From SZUA-186 sp041552135 (lineage in GTDB: Bacteria > Pseudomonadota > Gammaproteobacteria > UBA9214), in NCBI GenBank assembly GCA_041552135.1, contig JBFELL010000025.1, forward strand, positions 1 through 23,618: 23,618 nucleotides of DNA. Reading direction: 5' to 3'. The notes under the pieces are model-generated. The model was not told the origin of the DNA. It was given only the letters and a program-made list of their open reading frames with translations, and made no database searches. Every line of letters begins with the position of its first letter. The stretch's first letter is position 1. Made by a program: the position numbers and the translations under genes. Shown here in pieces: positions 14,398 through 21,494 of this stretch.

Positions 14398-15792
14398 TCA
14401 GGGCCGAGTGGCTGATTCACCCTGCTGCGCCTGCGCGGAGTTCACTCCTGCCGTCAGATACAGCCAGGCATATCCGCACAGACCGGTGATCACCGAGGCG
14501 AACAGCACCCCGGTCTTGGCCAGGATGAGTTCCCGCTGCTGTCCGTAGAAGGCCAGTTCGGCGATAAAGATCGACATGGTAAAGCCAATGCCGCCTATCA
14601 TGCCGACGCCGATGATGTGTCGCGGGCGTGTGCCCTCCGGCAACTGACCGATTCCCAGCCTGACCGCCAGCAGGGAGAGGCCGCTGATACCGATCAGCTT
14701 GCCGAAGACGAGACCGAAGATGATGCCCAGCGTGATTGGTTCCTGCAACAGCATCGGGATCTTTTCCGGCACGATCGGTATGCCGGCATTGGCCAGCGCG
14801 AACAGCGGAATGATCACGAAGGCCACCGGGACATGCAGGCTGTGCTCCAGTCGCTGCAGCGGTGTCTCGATCATGTGGATACCGTCAAGCAGCGACTGCA
14901 CGACGCCCCGGCGCTGCTCCTCGTCCGTCATCAGGAGACACTGTTCCTTTGACCGGATGCGTCGCTGGATACGCTCGCCCATGGTACCGATGATGTCGCC
15001 GAAACGGTGGATATCGAATTTCGAACGGGCCGGTATCGTCCATGCCGTCAGGATACCGGCGACGGTTGCATGGATGCCCGACTGCAGCAGTGCCAGCCAC
15101 AACAGGGTGCCGACCAGAAAATAGGGGATCGGGCTGCGTATGCCCGCGCGGTTGAATACCATCAGCAGGCCTACCAGCAGGGCGGCAATGCCCAGGGCAC
15201 CCCAGACGATGTTTCCCGTGTAGAAAATGGCGATCACGGCAACGGCGCCCAGGTCGTCCACAATGGCAAGCGCAACCAGGAAGGTCAGCAGGCTCCTGGG
15301 AACGCGGTTGCCGAGCAGTATCAGCACGCCGATGGAAAAGGCGATGTCGGTGGCCATGGGTATGCCCCAGCCCTTTGCGCCGATACCTTCGACATTCAGT
15401 GCATAGTAGAACAGCGCCGGTACGGCCATGCCGCCGATGGCGGCGATGATCGGCAGCACGGCCTGTTTGATGTCGGACAGCTGTCCGACCAGGACCTCGC
15501 GCTTGATTTCCAGTCCGACGAGGAAAAAGAACAGCCACATCAGGCCGTCATTGATCCAGTGGTGCAGGCTGTACTCGAGTTTCCACTCGCCGAGGCTGAT
15601 GGCCAGCGGTGTATGCAGGATATGCTCGTAGGTGTGATGCAGGGCCGTGTTGGCAAGAATGAGGGCCAGGACGGCACAGGCCATCAGTAGCAGGCCGGAT
15701 GTCGTTTCCTTGTGGACAAACTCCTCGAACGGCGTAATGACCTTCGAGAAGGCCTTTTCCCATTTTTCGTGTGGCTGGTTGTTATCGGTCAT
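14398..15792 (-). CDS. nhaA: Na+/H+ antiporter NhaA
   Basis: Exports sodium in exchange for protons across the inner membrane, for pH and salt homeostasis. The 464-residue protein has the expected hydrophobic segments, the TTSGLLLM start of the first helix, DGLMWLFFFLVGLEIKRE (82-99), GWGIPMATDIAFSIG, and the ion-binding aspartate pair in ALAIVDDLGAVAV. It is about 75 residues longer than E. coli NhaA. Part of the extra length is a charged hydrophilic stretch, ARSKFDIHRFGDIIGTMGER to LLDGIHMIETPLQRLEHSLH, between the two halves, as in many environmental NhaA proteins. It lies 108 bp below mrfB on the same strand, with an inverted repeat between. The ribosome-binding site before ATG 15792 is weak (GGAAG). 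Confidence 0.95.
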   Translation of the reverse strand: MTDNNQPHEKWEKAFSKVITPFEEFVHKETTSGLLLMACAVLALILANTALHHTYEHILHTPLAISLGEWKLEYSLHHWINDGLMWLFFFLVGLEIKREVLVGQLSDIKQAVLPIIAAIGGMAVPALFYYALNVEGIGAKGWGIPMATDIAFSIGVLILLGNRVPRSLLTFLVALAIVDDLGAVAVIAIFYTGNIVWGALGIAALLVGLLMVFNRAGIRSPIPYFLVGTLLWLALLQSGIHATVAGILTAWTIPARSKFDIHRFGDIIGTMGERIQRRIRSKEQCLLMTDEEQRRGVVQSLLDGIHMIETPLQRLEHSLHVPVAFVIIPLFALANAGIPIVPEKIPMLLQEPITLGIIFGLVFGKLIGISGLSLLAVRLGIGQLPEGTRPRHIIGVGMIGGIGFTMSIFIAELAFYGQQRELILAKTGVLFASVITGLCGYAWLYLTAGVNSAQAQQGESATRP

Positions 15793-15816
15793 GGCCTGCT
15801 TCCATTGCGGGGCTGA

Positions 15817-15851
15817 CTGGCGGGTGGATACAGGAGGTAGCCGCCCGCCAG
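15817..15851 (-). repeat. Inverted repeat between mrfB and nhaA
   Basis: CTGGCGGG (15817-15824) and CCCGCCAG (15844-15851) form a perfect 8-bp stem with a 19-nt loop in the 108-bp gap, ending 25 bp before the nhaA start. There is no U-run. It could be an mrfB 3' structure or an nhaA leader hairpin. Confidence 0.35.
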
Positions 15852-15900
15852 GTCTGCACTTGTTGGCGGATGCACAGGCTACTGAGCGGTGGCGTCAATT

Positions 15901-17133
15901 TCAATGCCGGGTGCACAACCCCGGGGACGGGCAGCCGGATTGCAGTTTCCTGTCTAGGCGCCGGCGACGCTGTGCCTGTGCGGCGTCCGCGGGCAATTGC
16001 TCACAGCAGTCGCGTGCTGCAACCAGGTCCCCGCTGATGTGCTCGTGATACTTGGCGAGTCGCAGTAGCGAGTCGCTGCAGCCTCTGGCGGCCAGTTGCT
16101 CCCAGACGGTAACGGCCTGCTGCCAGTCGCCGGCACGCCGGCAATAGTGGCCTAGCAATCGCCTGCCGTCATCGCAGAGAGATGCCGTGTCTTGCAGCAG
16201 CAGTGCCCGGGCAGCCGCTTCATCGTGCTTCGCCATCCAGCGGGCGAGGGCAGGCAGGTCGACGCCACAGGCATGCGGCTCGGTAACCGCCCGGGCCAGT
16301 GCGCTGTGAGCCGCGGCCAGCGAGATGATGTCCTGGCGGTTGTGTGTGACCACGCGGACAAGCCGTCCGGCATGTCCGTGGCGCACATAGTCGAACCAGG
16401 CCCCGGGCGCCTCGCTGCCGGGCAGGTCATCGGTACGGCTGAAGCCGAGCAGTTCGCGCTCCAGTGTCAGCAGGCGACAATCGGGCCACCGACGGCCGAA
16501 CAGGCGCCGTACCGGGTGCAGCAGGTCGAGGTGCGGCAGCCCGCCGAAGGGCGGCGCCAGGCCCTGCATGCGAAAGCGGGTGAGCAGCAGTGGCAGGTCG
16601 TAGCTCTTGCCGTTGTAGCTGACCAGCCGGTCGTTCGCAGACAGGCTTGCCGCAAAGGCCGACAGCAGCTGCGTTTCCGCGGCAAAGCGCGTGAGCAGCA
16701 ACTGGGTGAGTGACAGCGCGTCGTTCCCGACCACCGCGACGCCAAGCAGGAAGGCGAGGGTGCCGCTGCCGCCCGACAGGCCGGTGGTCTCGGTGTCGAT
16801 GTACACCTGGCGCAGGTTGCGGGTGCCCGGTTCACCCGGCAACAGCGGGTCGGGGCGCAGTGTGCCCAGCTCGACGCAGCCCAGCTTGCCCGTCAGCGGG
16901 ATATGCCGGTGTATCCGGATGACGCCGTCGGCGAGCAGTTCACCGCCGAGTGCATCGGTCAGTGCCGCAATCGACAGGGTGTCGTGGCCGGTTGCCGCCT
17001 GGGCATGTACCCGTTCAGGGCGCAACGCCGCCAGGCGGCGGCGCAGCGGTGATGCGGGCGGTTTCGGTGCAGTCCCGGTTACGGTGCTGCCCGAATCAGT
17101 CTGCAGGCGCGACAGTCTGGATTTAAGATTCAA
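15901..17133 (-). CDS. mrfB: MrfB-like DEDD exonuclease (YprB RNase H-like domain, TPR C-terminus)
   Basis: In B. subtilis MrfB (YprB) is the exonuclease partner of MrfA in a mitomycin-specific repair route independent of UvrABC. This 410-residue protein has the RNase H-like core with acidic motifs VYIDTETTGLSGG (Asp113, Glu115), SYNGKSYDLPLL (Asp179), HLDLLHP (Asp203) and THNRQDIISL (Asp268). Residues about 300-385 form helical TPR-like repeats (EAARALLLQD, AGDWQQAVTVWEQLA, SDSLLRLAKYHEHISGD). The basic, Pro-rich first 45 residues look disordered. The start is TTG, chosen because GAGG lies five bases before it and the frame begins MNLKSRLSRL. It follows mrfA by 53 bp on the same strand, so it is probably co-transcribed. 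No key acidic residue appears missing. Confidence 0.88.
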   Translation of the reverse strand: MNLKSRLSRLQTDSGSTVTGTAPKPPASPLRRRLAALRPERVHAQAATGHDTLSIAALTDALGGELLADGVIRIHRHIPLTGKLGCVELGTLRPDPLLPGEPGTRNLRQVYIDTETTGLSGGSGTLAFLLGVAVVGNDALSLTQLLLTRFAAETQLLSAFAASLSANDRLVSYNGKSYDLPLLLTRFRMQGLAPPFGGLPHLDLLHPVRRLFGRRWPDCRLLTLERELLGFSRTDDLPGSEAPGAWFDYVRHGHAGRLVRVVTHNRQDIISLAAAHSALARAVTEPHACGVDLPALARWMAKHDEAAARALLLQDTASLCDDGRRLLGHYCRRAGDWQQAVTVWEQLAARGCSDSLLRLAKYHEHISGDLVAARDCCEQLPADAAQAQRRRRLDRKLQSGCPSPGLCTRH

Positions 17134-17186
17134 GGATACCTCGCGGGTGATTCTGTCGGGTCCGTCGCTGCGCTCCTTGCCCCGAC

Positions 17187-19700
17187 CTACGGTGCTGGCA
17201 GAGTGTCTGCTTCATTCGGCAACAGGGCCAGTACCGTCAGTGCCGCCTGCTTCGGGGAAAAACCGCGCACTTCGTCGCTGGCAAGGATCGGGCCGATGCA
17301 GCCCGGGCAGCCATGGGCGCATTCGCAGGCGGACACCAGTTGCCGGGCACCGGCGATGATGGCGGCCTGCTGCTCGAACAGCGGTGCCGAGATGCCGATG
17401 CCGCCCGGGTAGTTGTCGTACAGGAACAGCGTGGGGGTGAACCGCGCCAGTGCGGCCGGCTCGACGGCCTCACCCTGGCCGTTCATCAGGCTGCCGCGGC
17501 CGCTCGCGCCCACGCTCGCGAACCACTCGGCGTTGCCGTCACCGACGGCGCGGCCGATGTCCTGCGGTTCCGACAGCATGCGCATGGCGGCAACGATGTG
17601 CAGCGCATAACCGGCACCGAGGAAGCCGTCCAGCGCCTGCTGGCGCGAGGCGAACGCGGCATCCAGCGCTGCCGGGCGGAGCTGCCACCAGACCGCCGTG
17701 GTGTGCATCTCCTGGTCGGGCAGATCGATATTGCCGTAGCCGATATTCTCGTGGGTGTAGTAGCGGATCTTCTTGTAGCCGGCGATACGCCGCACCAGGT
17801 GCACCTCGCCGTGTGACGCCAGGGAGGAAATCGCTGTCATGGTGGAACCGGCAGGAGCGGCCCCCCGGCCGCGATTGTCCGGCGTGACGTCCCCGGTAGT
17901 TGACAGTGCCTGCGCAAGAGAGCCTCCCTCCACAAAACACTCCAGAATCTTCAGCCGGGTGTAGTCGATGGCGTCGGTATAGTAGTCCGCGCGCGTGCGG
18001 GTGACCCGGGCCTTGCGGCCCTCCCAGTCGAGCCGCTCGACCTGGTAGGGGACGGACTGCACCATGTAGATGGCGCCCTCGTAGAGGGTCTCGGGCGCGG
18101 AACGGTAGTCGACCTCGGCGATGACCGTCTGTGCGCCACCGGTGGTGTCGATCACCACGAAATTACCCTCGGCCACCGAGCGCAGGCCGACGCTGTTGGC
18201 CGGGTAGCTGTCCGCCATCCAGTGCCACTGCCGGCCCTCGCGGTGCACCACGCCATGCTCCTGCAGGTAGGCCAGCAGTTCGCCGAGGTCCTCGTCGCCG
18301 AAGCGGTCGCCCTCGCGAAACGGCAGTTCGAAGGCCGCGCAGCGCACGTGGTCGAGCAGGATCAGCAACTGGTCGGGATCGATGCGGGCCTGCTCGGGCG
18401 AGGCGCCGAGGAAGAATGCCGGGTTGCGGATGATGTACTGGTCCAGCGGCAGGCTGCTCGCCACCAGCACACCGAGCGCGGTGCGCGCCCGGCGGCCGGC
18501 GCGGCCGAGGCGTTGCCAGGTGCCGGCGACAGTGCCGGGGTAGCCGTTCAGCACGCAGACATCCAGGGCGCCGATATCCACGCCCAGTTCCAGTGCCGAG
18601 GTGGAGATCACGCAATCGATGCTGCCCGCGCGCAGCCGCTTCTCCATGGCGCGGCGTTCCGTCGGCAGGTAGCCGCCGCGGTAGGCCGCCACCCGCGCCG
18701 GATGACGCGGATCCCGGTCGAAGGCGTCCTTCATGTACTTGGTCAGCACCTCGACCATCAGCCGGGACCGGGTGAAGACGATGCTTTTCAGGCCGCGCTT
18801 CACCGCCTGCTTTGCGATGCGCGTGGTTTGCGAACGCGCCGAGGCGCGAATACCGAGATCGGGATTGACCACCGGCGGGTTCCACAGCAGCAGGTGCCTG
18901 GCACCCTGCGGCGCGCCGCTGTCGGTGACCGCGCTCACATCGGCGCCGATCAGCCCGTCGGCCAGCTCCACCGGGTTGGCGATGGTGGCCGAGCAGAGGA
19001 TGAACCGGGGGTCGGCGCCGTAGAAGCGGCAGATGCGTTGCAGGCGCCGCAGCACGTTGGCGACGTGCGAGCCGAACACCCCGCGGTAGGTGTGCATCTC
19101 GTCGATCACCACGAAGCGCAGGGTCTCGAAGAACTGCGCCCACTTGGTGTGGTGCGGCAGGATGCCCTGGTGCAGCATGTCCGGGTTGGTCACCACGATG
19201 TCGCCGCGGGTGCGCACCGCCTTGCGGGCATCGCCCGGCGTGTCGCCGTCGAAGGTGAAGGTGCGCACCCCGAGACCGCCGGCCTCGTTCAGTGCCAGCA
19301 GTTCCGCCACCTGGTCCTGCGCCAGCGCCTTGGTGGGGAACAGGTAGAGCGCCCTGGCCTGGGACTGCAGCGCCGCCTGCAGCACCGGCAGGTTGTAGCA
19401 CAGTGTCTTGCCCGAGGCGGTCGGCGTCACGACGACCGTGTGCCGGCCGGTCTGCACCGCCTCCCAGGCGGCGGCCTGATGGGTGTAGAGCCGCGTGATG
19501 CCGCGCCCGGCCAGTGCCGCGGCCAGCCGCGGATGGAGGTCGTCGGGCAGGGGCGCGTAGCGCCCGCCCCTGGCCGGGACCACCAGTTCACCGGTGATGC
19601 GGTCGGCGTATTGCTCCCGCAGCCGTGCAGCCAGTACCTCGACCGGATCGGTCGCTGGCGAATCCAGGGTGTGTGCGAGTTGCCCGGCCGGTGTGTTCAT
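17187..19700 (-). CDS. mrfA: MrfA-like DEAD/DEAH helicase with C-terminal DUF1998 zinc domain
   Basis: Superfamily 2 helicase of the MrfA/YprA (also Hrq1-like) type; in B. subtilis MrfA works with MrfB on mitomycin C damage. The 837-residue protein has motif I TPTASGKT (92-99), Ia FPTKALAQDQ (121-130), motif II DEMH (200-203), motif III SAT (237-239) and motif VI QRLGRAGRRAR. DUF1998 follows (from about 690), with a C-x-C-x3-C-x2-C cluster, CECAHGCPGC (792-801), which probably binds zinc or an Fe-S cluster. ATG 19700 has AGGAG (19713-19709) eight bases upstream. The ribosome-binding site lies inside a GTTC-rich operator shared with divergent lexA. Helicase then exonuclease is the same order as in B. 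subtilis. Family assignment is strong; the repair role in this organism is inferred. Confidence 0.92.
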   Translation of the reverse strand: MNTPAGQLAHTLDSPATDPVEVLAARLREQYADRITGELVVPARGGRYAPLPDDLHPRLAAALAGRGITRLYTHQAAAWEAVQTGRHTVVVTPTASGKTLCYNLPVLQAALQSQARALYLFPTKALAQDQVAELLALNEAGGLGVRTFTFDGDTPGDARKAVRTRGDIVVTNPDMLHQGILPHHTKWAQFFETLRFVVIDEMHTYRGVFGSHVANVLRRLQRICRFYGADPRFILCSATIANPVELADGLIGADVSAVTDSGAPQGARHLLLWNPPVVNPDLGIRASARSQTTRIAKQAVKRGLKSIVFTRSRLMVEVLTKYMKDAFDRDPRHPARVAAYRGGYLPTERRAMEKRLRAGSIDCVISTSALELGVDIGALDVCVLNGYPGTVAGTWQRLGRAGRRARTALGVLVASSLPLDQYIIRNPAFFLGASPEQARIDPDQLLILLDHVRCAAFELPFREGDRFGDEDLGELLAYLQEHGVVHREGRQWHWMADSYPANSVGLRSVAEGNFVVIDTTGGAQTVIAEVDYRSAPETLYEGAIYMVQSVPYQVERLDWEGRKARVTRTRADYYTDAIDYTRLKILECFVEGGSLAQALSTTGDVTPDNRGRGAAPAGSTMTAISSLASHGEVHLVRRIAGYKKIRYYTHENIGYGNIDLPDQEMHTTAVWWQLRPAALDAAFASRQQALDGFLGAGYALHIVAAMRMLSEPQDIGRAVGDGNAEWFASVGASGRGSLMNGQGEAVEPAALARFTPTLFLYDNYPGGIGISAPLFEQQAAIIAGARQLVSACECAHGCPGCIGPILASDEVRGFSPKQAALTVLALLPNEADTLPAP

Positions 19701-19705
19701 GGTCT

Positions 19706-19758
19706 GTTCTCCTTTTGTTCTCTGCTGTAGAATAGAGAACCAGTAGAGAACAAATCAA
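19706..19758 (-). promoter_or_regulatory. SOS-like promoter/operator of mrfAB with four GTTC half-sites
   Basis: On the minus strand TTGATT (19758-19753) and TATTCT (19734-19729) form a -35/-10 pair with an 18-nt spacer. GTTCTCTACTGGTTC (19751-19737), a GTTC-N7-GTTC element, fills that spacer. A second element of the same form, GTTCTCCTTTTGTTC on the plus strand (19706-19720), overlaps the mrfA ribosome-binding site. The four half-sites start at 19706, 19717, 19734 and 19745 and are mirror-symmetric about 19728.5. AATCAA-GTA-TTGATT (19753-19767) is a further palindrome at the -35. LexA binding is inferred from motif type and the adjacent lexA gene. Confidence 0.7.
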
Positions 19759-19830
19759 GTATTGATTGCGGCCGTGGTTTGCCGGGCGCCGGCAGGGATC
19801 GCGGCGCGGATGCCGCTGCGGCGCTACGGG

Positions 19831-19869
19831 TGTCGGATTACGGCCTTTGGCCTGATCCGACCTTCGACA
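19831..19869. repeat. REP-like palindromic repeat, copy 2
   Basis: Outer arms TGTCG (19831-19835) and CGACA (19865-19869) enclose a hairpin with CGGAT/ATCCG and CGGCC/GGCC arms around TTT. Arm sequence and layout match copy 1 at 4964-5000. It lies between the SOS-like operator and the lexA start. Confidence 0.65.
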
Positions 19870-19878
19870 ATGATGATC

Positions 19879-19907
19879 CGGCCTGCGATCATGAGGGTCG
19901 CAGGCCG
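19879..19907. repeat. Perfect 10-bp hairpin next to REP-like copy 2
   Basis: CGGCCTGCGA (19879-19888) and TCGCAGGCCG (19898-19907) are exact inverted repeats with a 9-nt loop. The base is enclosed by TGATCCGACCT (19853-19863) and AGGTCGGGTCA (19909-19919), which pair at 10 of 11 positions. With the preceding REP this makes a compound element like a BIME. It ends 55 bp before lexA. Confidence 0.6.
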
Positions 19908-19973
19908 CAGGTCGGGTCAGGAGCGCAGCACCGTCACCCGACAGCCATGTGCCACGCACAGGGAATACACACC

Positions 19974-20588
19974 ATGAACCTCACCCGCCGCCAGACCGAG
20001 ATCTACCGCTACCTGGTCGACAATGCCGGGCATTTCGACCGGCCGCCGACCTACGACGAGCTGTGCGAGGCCCTTGGCCTGGCCTCGCGCGGCTCGCTGC
20101 ACAAGCACATCCAGGCCCTGGTCCACGCCGGCCTCGTGGAGCCGATGGACGGCAGCCATCGCGGCATCCGGCTGGTCGAACAGGAGGAGCCGGTGCAGGA
20201 ATCGGCGGAGGCGGGTGTGCCGTATCTCGGCACCATTGCTGCCGGCCGGCCCATCGAGGCCATCCCGCAGGCGGACTACCTGCAGGTGCCTGCCGAGCTG
20301 ACCGGCAGCAAGCCCTGCTACGTGCTGAAAGTGAGCGGTGATTCCATGATCGAGGAGGGCATACTCGACGGTGACTACGTCGTTATCGAGCAGCGCGACA
20401 GTGCCCGTAACGGCGAGATTGTCGTCGCCCTGCTCAATGGCGAGGAGGTCACCCTGAAACGCATCGAACAGACCCCGGCGGAGGTGATCCTGCATCCCGC
20501 CAATATTGCCATGATGCCGGTGGCGTACCCGCACGATGCGGTGCAGATCCAGGGTGTGTTGCGGGGGTTGCTGCGAAGTTACCGCTAG
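19974..20588 (+). CDS. lexA: LexA repressor, non-Escherichia type DNA-binding domain
   Basis: SOS repressor that cleaves itself when RecA filaments form on damaged DNA. The 204-residue protein has a winged-helix N-terminus (1-68), cleavage site Ala90-Gly91 in GTIAAGRP, nucleophile Ser124 in VSGDSM, and Lys162 in VTLKRI. All self-cleavage residues are present. The recognition-helix region SRGSLHKHIQALVHAGLVE (38-56) differs from E. coli (NAAEEHLKALARKG) and shares the His and Ile-x-Ala-Leu pattern of alphaproteobacterial LexA. ATG 19974 has AGGGA (19960-19964) nine bases upstream; an in-frame ATG at 19947 lacks one. The SOS-like operator is over 220 bp upstream, past REP-like hairpins, so autoregulation is less certain than control of mrfAB. 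No closer GTTC or CTGT box was seen. Confidence 0.93.
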   Translation: MNLTRRQTEIYRYLVDNAGHFDRPPTYDELCEALGLASRGSLHKHIQALVHAGLVEPMDGSHRGIRLVEQEEPVQESAEAGVPYLGTIAAGRPIEAIPQADYLQVPAELTGSKPCYVLKVSGDSMIEEGILDGDYVVIEQRDSARNGEIVVALLNGEEVTLKRIEQTPAEVILHPANIAMMPVAYPHDAVQIQGVLRGLLRSYR

Positions 20589-20663
20589 GTGCGCAACGGG
20601 GTACTCTCGACAGGGACAGCCTGCGGATTGCGCTGCGGCCGGATGACCACGGTATGCCGTCAT

Positions 20664-20698
20664 CGGCTGACCGGCCGGGGCTGCAATCAGCCGGTTTA
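20664..20698 (+). terminator. Weak terminator-like hairpin between convergent lexA and mlaA
   Basis: CGGCTGA (20664-20670) and TCAGCCG (20687-20693) form a 7-bp stem followed by GTTTAA on the plus strand, which includes the mlaA stop. The T-run is short, so termination of lexA here is only plausible. Confidence 0.35.
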
Positions 20699-21487
20699 AT
20701 CCCGGATCTTGAGTTCGCGGCTTTCCAGGTAAAGGAAACGCACCATTTCGTATTCGAACGGCGAGCTCAGGTCGCCGTAGGAGAAGGTCAGGTTGTCTCG
20801 GGTCTGGATGATCTCCAGGGCTGTCAGCGGGACCGAGGCCCAGATCGCCTTGCGCACGCCGAAGACATTGACCTCCCGGCTGATGGCGAAATCACCCGCC
20901 AGGCCGGTGGTGTCGCGCAGGGAGGAGGGCCCGAAAAGGGGCAGCACCAGGTAGGGGCCCGGGCCGACCCCGTAGTGGCCCAGCGTCTGGCCCAGGTCCT
21001 CTTCGTACCGGGGTATATCCATTTTCGTTGCCACATCCACCAGGCCGAGGATGCCGAGGGTCGAGTTGTTGAAAAAGCGGGCGCCGCTGGAAAGGGCCTC
21101 TACGCCCTTCATCTGCAGCACCAGGTTGATAAAGGTCGTGATCTCGTTCAGGTTGGCGAAGAAGTTGGTCACCGCCTGCCTCACAGGCCCGGGCAGCGCG
21201 GTACGGTAGACCCGAACGGCCGGCAGCAATACGTAGTTGTCCAGGTGGCTGTTGAAGACATAGAGCTTGCGGTTGACCGGCCCCCAGGGATCAGCAACCT
21301 CGAAGAACGATCGCTGCCCCGGTGGCGGTTTGAAGCTCTCCTCCATGCCTGCGTAGAAGCCGGGATCGACCAGTCCGCCCGGGTCCGCGGGTGGCGACTG
21401 GGCCGGTTGCGAGGCGCAGCCGCAAATGCCCAGCAGGGCGAGTGCCGGAACGGACCGGCTCAGCCATCCCCTGATCCGCTCTTGCAT
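20696..21487 (-). CDS. mlaA: MlaA (VacJ) family outer-membrane lipoprotein
   Basis: MlaA removes misplaced phospholipids from the outer leaflet of the outer membrane and hands them to the Mla pathway. From ATG 21487 the 263-residue protein has a short signal peptide ending LALLGICGC with lipidated Cys24; Ala at +2 favours outer-membrane sorting. The mature part has the family signatures DPWGPVNRKLYVFN, AVTNFFANLNEITTFINLVLQ, FFNNSTLGILGLVDVATK and GPYLVLPLFGPSSLRDTTG. ATG 21511 is also in frame but would overlap the upstream hydrolase gene; 21487 starts seven bases after that gene's stop. The remaining mla genes (mlaFEDCB) are not in the window. It is the second gene of a two-gene unit with the alpha/beta hydrolase. 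Confidence 0.93.
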   Translation of the reverse strand: MQERIRGWLSRSVPALALLGICGCASQPAQSPPADPGGLVDPGFYAGMEESFKPPPGQRSFFEVADPWGPVNRKLYVFNSHLDNYVLLPAVRVYRTALPGPVRQAVTNFFANLNEITTFINLVLQMKGVEALSSGARFFNNSTLGILGLVDVATKMDIPRYEEDLGQTLGHYGVGPGPYLVLPLFGPSSLRDTTGLAGDFAISREVNVFGVRKAIWASVPLTALEIIQTRDNLTFSYGDLSSPFEYEMVRFLYLESRELKIRD

Positions 21488-21494
21488 GTCCGCT

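Noticed and set aside
18222..19730. A 502-codon plus-strand frame opposite mrfA
   Set aside because: Shadow of the helicase gene and would run across its promoter.
19720..19745. Possible E. coli-type LexA box starting CTGT at 19725
   Set aside because: CTGT is followed after eight bases by GAAC, not ACAG, so it does not fit CTGT-N8-ACAG; the GTTC half-sites explain the region better.
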